Source: Streptomyces lomondensis (GTDB lineage: Bacteria; Actinomycetota; Actinomycetes; Streptomycetales; Streptomycetaceae). From it: a stretch of DNA of 64,000 nucleotides. The stretch lies in assembly GCF_014651035.1 (NCBI RefSeq), contig NZ_BMWC01000001.1, positions 558,001 through 622,000 on the forward strand, read 5' to 3'. Below the pieces are notes generated by a model. That model was not told the origin of the DNA and searched no databases. It saw nothing but the letters and a program-made list of their open reading frames with translations. The translations under genes and the position numbers were made by a program. Within the stretch, counting starts at the first letter, position 1; the number at the start of each line of letters is the position of its first letter. Shown one piece after another: positions 55,590 through 64,000 of this stretch.

Positions 55590-55858
55590 CCAGAAGACCC
55601 GAAGGACCCGGAAAGACCTGGACGACCCAGAAGACCTGGACGACCCGGAAAGGCCTGGACGACCCAGAGACCCGGATGACCCGGGCGCGCCCGCGGGCAG
55701 GACCCGGAAAGGCCCGGACGACCCAGAAGAGCCCGGACGACCCGGCGCCAGGGAGACCCGGACAACCCGGCGCCCGGGAGGACCCGGAGGATTCGGATGA
55801 CCCGGACGACCCGGCGCCCGGGAAGACCCGGACGACCCGGACGCCCGCGAGGACCTGG
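55590..55858. repeat. 9/18-bp minisatellite downstream of holA
   Basis: About 270 bases built from units of gacccggac/gacccagaa type, giving an 18-base period in the best-preserved part (55612-55665). I count about ten copies of the core ggacgaccc with variants. The strand asymmetry (many gacc, few ggtc on the plus strand) is clear. I see no gene in 55556-56016; long open frames here follow from the period being a multiple of three. Confidence 0.8.
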
Positions 55859-55944
55859 CACGAATTCCGCGCCGCCGCACCGGTACAGCAGCCCGCCCGG
55901 CCGTTCGCCGACGGGCTCCAGGCCCGTGCCGTGATCGAGTCGCC

Positions 55945-55964
55945 CTCCTCCTGCCGAGGAGGAG
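55945..55964 (+). promoter_or_regulatory. Hairpin upstream of SnoaL-like gene
   Basis: A perfect 8-bp stem ctcctcct/aggaggag (55945-55952 with 55957-55964) with loop gccg. It contains an anti-Shine-Dalgarno-like arm, so it could end the holA transcript or sit in the next leader. Confidence 0.4.
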
Positions 55965-56016
55965 AATCGGGTGTATCAGCCGTACGTCGCGAGGTGACGG
56001 AGAGGTGGCGAAGGCC

Positions 56017-56412
56017 ATGGCTGAACACCCCCACGCAGCGCTGGTCCGCAAGGGATTCGAGGCCTTCTCGCGCGGTGACATGGACACCTTGCGCGAACTG
56101 ATCGCGGGAGACGCCACACACCACGTGCCCGGAGAGCACCCGCTGTCGGGCGACTTCAAAGGCGTCAACTCGATGATCGAGATGTACGAGCGGCTCGGTG
56201 CGGAGACCAACGGGACGATGCGCGCCGAACTGATCGGCGTCGCTGTGGACGGCCGCGGTCACGCGGTCGGCATGAGCCGTTTCACAGCCGAGCGCAACGG
56301 CAAGCGCCTCGACGACACCGGAGCCCTCATCTTCCGGATCGTCGGGGACAAGGTCACCGACATCGACGAGTGCGTCGAGGACATCGACAAGAACAACGAG
56401 TTCTGGTCCTGA
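56017..56412 (+). CDS. SnoaL-like/NTF2-fold protein
   Basis: A 131-residue single-domain NTF2-like protein. The first helix VRKGFEAFSRGDMDTLRELIAGDATHH and the later IFRIVGDKVTDIDECVEDID are typical of SnoaL-like ketosteroid-isomerase relatives. The binding cavity could fit a small hydrophobic ligand. Function is unassigned. ATG 56017 is chosen because GGAGAGG lies 11 bases upstream; GTG 56005 is possible but overlaps that site. Confidence 0.85.
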   Translation: MAEHPHAALVRKGFEAFSRGDMDTLRELIAGDATHHVPGEHPLSGDFKGVNSMIEMYERLGAETNGTMRAELIGVAVDGRGHAVGMSRFTAERNGKRLDDTGALIFRIVGDKVTDIDECVEDIDKNNEFWS

Positions 56413-56417
56413 ACAGG

Positions 56418-56468
56418 CCGAAGGCCGGGCCGCCTCCCATGGGGAACAGGAGGGCGCCCGGCCTTCGG
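56418..56468. terminator. Bidirectional terminator before rpsT
   Basis: A perfect 13-bp stem (56418-56430 with 56456-56468) encloses a partly paired loop. It lies between convergent genes ending at 56412 and 56588. Confidence 0.7.
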
Positions 56469-56587
56469 TTCAAGCTGTTGGATCCGCGCCCGCGTGGCGA
56501 ACGCAGGCCGCGCGCGGATCCGAGGGGTGCCGGACGGGAGCGGATGAGAGAGGGCCCGCTCGATTCCCCCCGGCGTCACATCAGATG

Positions 56588-56854
56588 TCAGCCCTTGAGC
56601 GCGGCGACCTTCTGAGCCAGCGCCGACTTCTTGTTGGCAGCCTGGTTCTTGTGGATGACGCCCTTCGAGACGGCCTTGTCGAGCTGACGCGCGGCAGCGC
56701 GCTGGTACTCGGTGGCCTTCTCGACGTCACCCGCGGCAGCGGCCTCGCGGGCCTTGCGGATCGCGGTCTTCAGGGAGGACTTGACGGCCTTGTTGCGCAG
56801 CCGGGCCTTCTCGTTGGTCTTGATCCGCTTGATCTGGGACTTGATGTTCGCCAC
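56588..56854 (-). CDS. rpsT: 30S ribosomal protein S20
   Basis: An 88-residue helical, Lys/Ala-rich S20, recognisable from [25 protein letters not shown] and [17 protein letters not shown]. It binds 16S rRNA. The GTG start at 56854 is preceded by GAGAAGG at about seven bases. A leader of about 95 bases separates it from its promoter; S20 is leader-autoregulated in E. coli. It diverges from lepA. Confidence 0.96.
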   Translation of the reverse strand: MANIKSQIKRIKTNEKARLRNKAVKSSLKTAIRKAREAAAAGDVEKATEYQRAAARQLDKAVSKGVIHKNQAANKKSALAQKVAALKG

Positions 56855-56955
56855 GAATGAGCCTTCTCAGGTTCTGGCACGGCACCGCAGGGGCCCCGCA
56901 CCGGTGATTTCTTGAGGTTGTGCCTCCTGCGAGAGGGCATGAGACACAGCCACCC

Positions 56956-56985
56956 AGGCTACCAGCGGGCCCATCCACGGCCCAA
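56956..56985 (-). promoter_or_regulatory. Promoter of rpsT
   Basis: On the minus strand TTGGGC (56980-56985), an 18-base spacer and TAGCCT (56956-56961). Transcription would start near 56949. Confidence 0.6.
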
Positions 56986-56990
56986 ACCCG

Positions 56991-57019
56991 TCCATGGTCC
57001 CCACCCGTGGGACCATGGA
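56991..57019. repeat. 11-bp inverted repeat between rpsT and lepA
   Basis: Perfect arms tccatggtccc (56991-57001) and gggaccatgga (57009-57019) with a 7-base spacer. It lies just upstream of the rpsT -35 and within the region before lepA. It is either a regulator site or a leader hairpin of lepA. Confidence 0.7.
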
Positions 57020-57083
57020 GGCTACGTATCGATCCGACCCGAGACCGCAGACACTGCGGACGCCTCAAGAATCAGGACCCTGC

Positions 57084-58952
57084 GTGCCCGCGATCCCTAG
57101 CCATGTGCCCGAGCCGAGCCGTACCGACCCGGCTCTGATCCGCAACTTCTGCATCATCGCGCACATCGACCACGGCAAGTCCACGCTCGCCGACCGGATG
57201 CTCCAGCTGACCGGAGTGGTCGAGCAGCGGCAGATGCGCGCTCAGTACCTCGACCGCATGGACATCGAGCGCGAGCGCGGCATCACGATCAAGTCTCAGG
57301 CGGTGCGTCTGCCGTGGGCCCCGACCCATGACAAGGGCAACACGCACATCCTCAACATGATCGACACCCCGGGGCACGTCGACTTCACCTACGAGGTCTC
57401 GCGGTCGCTCGCCGCCTGCGAGGGCACCATCCTCCTGGTCGACGCCGCCCAGGGCATCGAGGCCCAGACCCTCGCCAACCTCTACCTGGCGATGGAGAAC
57501 GACCTCACGATCATCCCCGTGCTCAACAAGATCGACCTGCCGGCGGCGCAGCCCGAGAAGTTCGCCGAGGAGCTCGCCCACCTCATCGGGTGCGAGCCAG
57601 ACGACGTGCTCAAGGTCTCCGCGAAGACCGGGCTCGGTGTCGAGGCGCTGCTGGACAAGGTCGTCGAGCAGGTCCCGGCCCCGGTCGGCGTGAAGGACGC
57701 CCCGGCCCGTGCCATGATCTTCGACTCCGTCTACGACTCCTACCGGGGTGTCGTGACGTACGTCCGTGTCATCGACGGGCAGCTCAACAGGCGCGAGCGC
57801 ATCAAGATGATGTCGACCGGCGCCACGCACGAGCTGCTGGAGATCGGCACCAACTCGCCGGAGATGCTGCCGTCCGACGGCCTGGGCGTCGGCGAGGTGG
57901 GCTATCTCATCACCGGCGTGAAGGACGTCCGCCAGTCCAAGGTCGGTGACACCGTCACCAGCCAGCACAAGGGGGCCGAGCAGGCGCTCGGCGGGTACAA
58001 GGACCCCAAGCCGATGGTCTTCTCCGGCCTCTACCCGCTGGACGGCTCGGACTACCCGGAGCTGCGCGAGGCCCTCGACAAGCTCCAGCTCAACGACGCT
58101 GCCCTGGTCTACGAACCGGAGACCTCCGCCGCCCTCGGCTTCGGCTTCCGCGTCGGCTTCCTCGGCCTGCTGCACCTGGACGTGATCCGGGAGCGGCTGG
58201 AGCGCGAGTTCGGGCTCGACCTGATCGCCACCGCGCCGAACGTGGTCTACCGCGTCGTCATGGAGGACGGCACCGAGCACACCGTGACCAACCCGAGCGA
58301 GTTCCCCGAGGGCAAGATCTCGGAGGTCTACGAGCCGGTCGTCCGGGCCACCGTCCTGGCGCCCAGCGAGTTCATCGGCTCGATCATGGAGCTGTGCCAG
58401 ACGCGGCGCGGTGACCTGCTCGGCATGGACTACCTCTCCGAGGAGCGGGTCGAGATTCGCTATACCCTGCCCCTCGCCGAGATCGTCTTCGACTTCTTCG
58501 ACCAGCTGAAGTCCAAGACCCGCGGCTACGCCTCGCTTGACTACGAGCCCACCGGCGAGCAGACCTCCAGCCTGGTCAAGGTCGACATCCTGCTGCACGG
58601 CGACAAGGTGGACGCCTTCTCCGCGATCACCCACAAGGACCAGGCGTACGCCTACGGTGTGCGGCTCGTCGCCAAGCTCAAGGAGCTCATCCCGCGGCAG
58701 GCCTTCGAGGTGCCCGTCCAGGCGGCCATCGGCTCCCGGGTCATCGCCCGCGAGACCATCCGCGCCATCCGCAAGGACGTCCTCGCCAAGTGCTACGGCG
58801 GTGACATCTCCCGTAAGCGGAAGCTGCTGGAGAAGCAGAAGGAGGGCAAGAAGCGGATGAAGATGGTGGGTTCCGTGGAAGTTCCGCAGGAGGCCTTCAT
58901 CGCCGTCCTGTCGAGCGATGACAGCGCGGGGTCGGGCAAGGGCAAGAAGTAA
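57084..58952 (+). CDS. lepA: Elongation factor 4 (LepA)
   Basis: A 622-residue translational GTPase that back-translocates or assists ribosomes. The P-loop is [13 protein letters not shown]3 is DTPGHVDF and G4 is NKIDLPAAQ. The domain order includes the C-terminal LepA-specific domain with a Lys-rich end ([16 protein letters not shown]). GTG 57084 is chosen because AGGA lies six bases upstream and the length then fits the streptomycete protein as I recall it. Further in-frame starts upstream (57012, 56994) fall in the inverted repeat. A hairpin follows the stop. Confidence 0.95.
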   Translation: MPAIPSHVPEPSRTDPALIRNFCIIAHIDHGKSTLADRMLQLTGVVEQRQMRAQYLDRMDIERERGITIKSQAVRLPWAPTHDKGNTHILNMIDTPGHVDFTYEVSRSLAACEGTILLVDAAQGIEAQTLANLYLAMENDLTIIPVLNKIDLPAAQPEKFAEELAHLIGCEPDDVLKVSAKTGLGVEALLDKVVEQVPAPVGVKDAPARAMIFDSVYDSYRGVVTYVRVIDGQLNRRERIKMMSTGATHELLEIGTNSPEMLPSDGLGVGEVGYLITGVKDVRQSKVGDTVTSQHKGAEQALGGYKDPKPMVFSGLYPLDGSDYPELREALDKLQLNDAALVYEPETSAALGFGFRVGFLGLLHLDVIRERLEREFGLDLIATAPNVVYRVVMEDGTEHTVTNPSEFPEGKISEVYEPVVRATVLAPSEFIGSIMELCQTRRGDLLGMDYLSEERVEIRYTLPLAEIVFDFFDQLKSKTRGYASLDYEPTGEQTSSLVKVDILLHGDKVDAFSAITHKDQAYAYGVRLVAKLKELIPRQAFEVPVQAAIGSRVIARETIRAIRKDVLAKCYGGDISRKRKLLEKQKEGKKRMKMVGSVEVPQEAFIAVLSSDDSAGSGKGKK

Positions 58953-58994
58953 TCACGGATTACCGTGGGTTACACCCCAAACCGGGTGGAACGG

Positions 58995-59024
58995 GGGCCC
59001 GTCGTACGAAAGTGCGGCGGGCCC
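58995..59024 (+). terminator. Hairpin after lepA
   Basis: A 10-bp stem with one G-U pair (58995-59004 with 59015-59024) and 10-base loop, no U-tract. Confidence 0.55.
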
Positions 59025-59073
59025 TGCGCGTATACGGGGTAGCTGTCTGTACGAAGTGACAGGCCGCGGACCC

Positions 59074-59132
59074 TTACGCAGGGGCCGGTCGACCTTTACT
59101 CTGATCCCTGCTCGATAGTTACTCGCGAGTTA
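59074..59132 (+). promoter_or_regulatory. Promoter and palindromic operator of acyl-CoA synthetase gene
   Basis: TTACGC (59074-59079), an 18-base spacer and TACTCT (59098-59103) form a plausible promoter. Just downstream of the expected start is the 10-bp palindrome ACTCGCGAGT (59121-59130), extended to TnACTCGCGAGTnA (59119-59132). Position and shape suit a TetR/FadR-type repressor of fatty-acid degradation. Confidence 0.5.
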
Positions 59133-59215
59133 AACAACGGCTTGTGACCAGCACCTCGTGAGTCAAAACCAGCCGCACCTGAGCCAGCCGCACTGTCGCG
59201 GGCCCGGAGGATGTC

Positions 59216-61090
59216 GTGAGCGACACACAGACTTTGATCGAGAACCGTCCGCCGTCCGTGGCGGGCCTCTTCCTGGAGCGCGTGGCGGCCACGCCGGACG
59301 CCGAGGCCTACCGGTATCCGGTCCCCTCGTCCTCCGGCCAGGGGCCGGACGAGTGGAAGTCGCTGAGCTGGGCCCAGGCCGCCGAGCGGGTCTACGCCAT
59401 CGCGGCGGGCCTCATCGAGCTCGGCGTGCAGCCCGAGCAGCGCGTCGCCCTCGCCTCCGCCACCCGGATCGAGTGGATCCTCGCCGACCTCGGCATCATG
59501 TGCGCCGGCGCGGCCACGACCACGGTGTACCCGCAGACCAACGCCGAGGAGTCCGCGTACATCCTGTCGGACTCCGAGAGCCGGGTGCTCATCGCTGAGA
59601 ACGCCGAGCAGCTGGCCAAGGCGAAGGAGAAGCGCGCGGAGCTGCCCGAGCTGACCCATGTGGTGGTCATCGACCCCGCCGGTGCCGAGACCGCCGACTG
59701 GATCCTCACCCTCGACGAGCTGGAGAAGCGCGGCGCGGCCCGTCTGGAGAAGGACCCCGAGCTGGTCAGGGAGCGGGTCGGCGCGCTCACCAAGGACCAG
59801 CTGGCCACCCTCATCTACACCTCCGGCACCACCGGCCGCCCCAAGGGCGTGCGCCTCCCGCACGACAACTGGTCGTACATGGCGAAGGCGATCGCCGCGA
59901 CCGGCCTCGTCAGCGGCGAGGACGTGCAGTACCTGTGGCTGCCGCTCGCGCACGTCTTCGGCAAGGTGCTCACCTCCGGCCAGATCGAGGTCGGGCACGT
60001 CACCGCCGTGGACGGCCGCGTCGACAAGATCATCGAGAATCTGCCGGTGGTGCGGCCGACGTACATGGCGGCCGTGCCGCGCATCTTCGAGAAGGTCTAC
60101 AACGGCGTCGCCGCGAAGGCCCGGGCGGGCGGCGGGGCCAAGTACAAGATCTTCCAGTGGGCCGCCGAGGTCGCCCGCGAGTACGCCAAGGTCGCGCAGG
60201 ACAACTTCCGGCGCACCGGGACCGCGTCCGTGCCGTTCGGGCTGGGCGCGAAGCACAAGGTCGCCGACGCGCTGGTGTACGCCAAGATCCGGGAGGCCTT
60301 CGGCGGCAACCTGCGGGCGTGCGTCTCCGGTTCGGCCGCCCTCGCCCCCGAGATCGGGTACTTCTTCTCCGGCGCCGGCATCCACATCCTGGAGGGCTAC
60401 GGCCTGACCGAGTCCTCCGCCGCGTCCTTCGTGAATCCGGGCGAGGCCTACCGCACCGGTACGGTCGGCAAGCCGCTGCCCGGCACGGAGGTCCGCATCG
60501 CCGAGGACGGGGAGATCCTGCTGCGCGGCCCGGGGATCATGGAGGGCTACCACAAGCTGCCCGAGAAGACCGCCGAGGTGCTGGAGCCGGACGGCTGGTT
60601 CCACACCGGGGACATCGGCGAGCTGTCGCCCGACGGGTACCTGCGGATCACCGACCGCAAGAAGGACCTCATCAAGACGTCGGGCGGCAAGTACATCGCG
60701 CCTGCGGAGGTCGAGGGGCAGTTCAAGGCGGTGTGCCCGTACGTGTCCAACATCCTGGTGCACGGGGCCGACCGGAACTTCTGCACGGCGCTGATCGCGC
60801 TCGACGAGGTCGCCATCACCGAGTGGGCCAAGGAGAACGGGCTGGAGGGGAAGTCGTACACGGAGATCGTGGCGGCGCCGCAGACCGTCGACATGGTCGA
60901 CGGGTATGTGAAGCAGCTCAACGAGGGGCTTCAGCGGTGGCAGACCATCAAGAAGTTCCGTCTCCTGCCGCGGGATCTCGATATCGAGCACGGCGAGATC
61001 ACGCCGAGCCTGAAGCTGAAGCGGCCGGTGGTGGAGCGGGAGTACAAGCATCTGATCGAGGAGATGTACGAAGGGTCCCGCGAGGCGTAA
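59216..61090 (+). CDS. fadD: Long-chain fatty-acid-CoA ligase (AMP-forming)
   Basis: A 624-residue adenylate-forming enzyme that activates fatty acids to acyl-CoA. The ATP/AMP signature YTSGTTGRPKGV lies near residues 199-210, the GYGLTESSA motif near 394-402, the WFHTGDIGEL motif near 461-470 and the DRKKDLIKTSGGKY hinge near 480-493. GTG 59216 is preceded by GGAGG at five bases. The gene is monocistronic behind a promoter with a palindromic operator. Chain-length specificity is not determined by sequence alone. Confidence 0.92.
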   Translation: MSDTQTLIENRPPSVAGLFLERVAATPDAEAYRYPVPSSSGQGPDEWKSLSWAQAAERVYAIAAGLIELGVQPEQRVALASATRIEWILADLGIMCAGAATTTVYPQTNAEESAYILSDSESRVLIAENAEQLAKAKEKRAELPELTHVVVIDPAGAETADWILTLDELEKRGAARLEKDPELVRERVGALTKDQLATLIYTSGTTGRPKGVRLPHDNWSYMAKAIAATGLVSGEDVQYLWLPLAHVFGKVLTSGQIEVGHVTAVDGRVDKIIENLPVVRPTYMAAVPRIFEKVYNGVAAKARAGGGAKYKIFQWAAEVAREYAKVAQDNFRRTGTASVPFGLGAKHKVADALVYAKIREAFGGNLRACVSGSAALAPEIGYFFSGAGIHILEGYGLTESSAASFVNPGEAYRTGTVGKPLPGTEVRIAEDGEILLRGPGIMEGYHKLPEKTAEVLEPDGWFHTGDIGELSPDGYLRITDRKKDLIKTSGGKYIAPAEVEGQFKAVCPYVSNILVHGADRNFCTALIALDEVAITEWAKENGLEGKSYTEIVAAPQTVDMVDGYVKQLNEGLQRWQTIKKFRLLPRDLDIEHGEITPSLKLKRPVVEREYKHLIEEMYEGSREA

Positions 61091-61095
61091 GGGGT

Positions 61096-61180
61096 GGCGC
61101 GGGGCGCGCGGGCGGCTGCGGATCCGTTGTGGTTGTTCGCGCCCACGCGGCGGAGCCGCACATCGACACAGCCCCGCGCC
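61096..61180. repeat. Dispersed Streptomyces-type palindromic intergenic repeat
   Basis: An 85-base element bounded by a 10-bp inverted repeat ggcgcggggc/gccccgcgcc (61096-61105 with 61171-61180). It contains an internal 5-bp stem-loop gcggc-gga-gccgc (61147-61159). I recognise it as a common intergenic repeat of streptomycete genomes. It lies between convergent genes, so it may also end transcription. Confidence 0.6.
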
Positions 61181-61225
61181 CCTAAGTAATCTCCCCTGCG
61201 CGGCGTTTGAGGTCCTGGATTCTGT

Positions 61226-64000
<2,775 letters not shown>

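Noticed and set aside
55590..55858. CRISPR array or repetitive protein gene after holA
   Set aside because: Units of 9-18 bases without spacers, no ribosome site and no consistent reading frame.

Overview
The window is a contiguous piece of a high-GC actinobacterial chromosome, almost certainly Streptomyces. Third codon positions are nearly all G or C. GTG starts, leaderless promoters (TANNNT about 6 bases before the start codon) and ATGA/GTGA stop-start overlaps are common. Gene order (pbp2-rodA, Rne/Rng ribonuclease, rplU-rpmA-obgE, proB, proA, nadD, LCP protein, rsfS, leuS, comEA-comEC, holA, rpsT/lepA) matches, from memory, the S. coelicolor core region downstream of mreBCD. I see no prophage, insertion sequence, rRNA operon or CRISPR array.

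Layout. 1-3.6 kb: penicillin-binding protein 2 and RodA/SEDS, the end of the mre elongation/sporulation operon. 3.6-9.8 kb: a CYTH-CHAD protein, a radical SAM protein and its partner separated by a GNAT acetyltransferase and an unusual PVG-repeat membrane protein. 10-16.6 kb: a large Rne/Rng ribonuclease, ribosomal proteins L21 and L27, and the GTPase Obg. 16.7-20 kb: two exported proteins (FG-GAP repeat protein and PhoD-type phosphatase). 20.5-27.8 kb: a cell-wall glycopolymer locus with a bifunctional cytidylyltransferase/reductase (CDP-ribitol type), two membrane-fused TagF/TarL-like transferases and a GT2 glycosyltransferase. 27.9-28.4 kb: a GC-rich minisatellite, then proB, a small protein and proA.

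31.8-39 kb: two single-pass membrane proteins sharing a cytoplasmic motif, an M48 protease, two tiny membrane proteins, nadD, an LCP-family protein, rsfS and a histidine phosphatase. 39.2-40.1 kb: two identical tRNA-Ala(GGC) genes flanking two small zinc-ribbon-like genes. 40.2-43.1 kb (minus strand): a cytochrome b-like membrane protein and a NuoF-like/ferredoxin fusion. 43.3-46.4 kb: leuS preceded by a leaderless 12-residue leader peptide with three consecutive Leu codons and an intrinsic terminator. 46.5-55.6 kb: a membrane protein, a DegV protein, ComEA/ComEC, an arylamine N-acetyltransferase, a YceI protein, a small protein and DNA polymerase III delta. 55.6-61.1 kb: a second minisatellite, a SnoaL-like protein, rpsT diverging from lepA, and a long-chain acyl-CoA synthetase. 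61.2-64 kb (minus strand): a multi-HAMP hybrid histidine kinase cut by the window edge.

Several groups probably work together. Pbp2/RodA, the glycopolymer enzymes, the LCP protein and the paired membrane proteins all point to cell-wall or spore-wall assembly. Rne, L21, L27, Obg, RsfS, S20, LepA and LeuS serve RNA turnover and translation. The observations I rate highest are the leuS leader/attenuator, the glycopolymer locus with membrane-embedded polymerases, the twin SVVFDE-motif proteins, the PVG-repeat protein and the two intergenic minisatellites.
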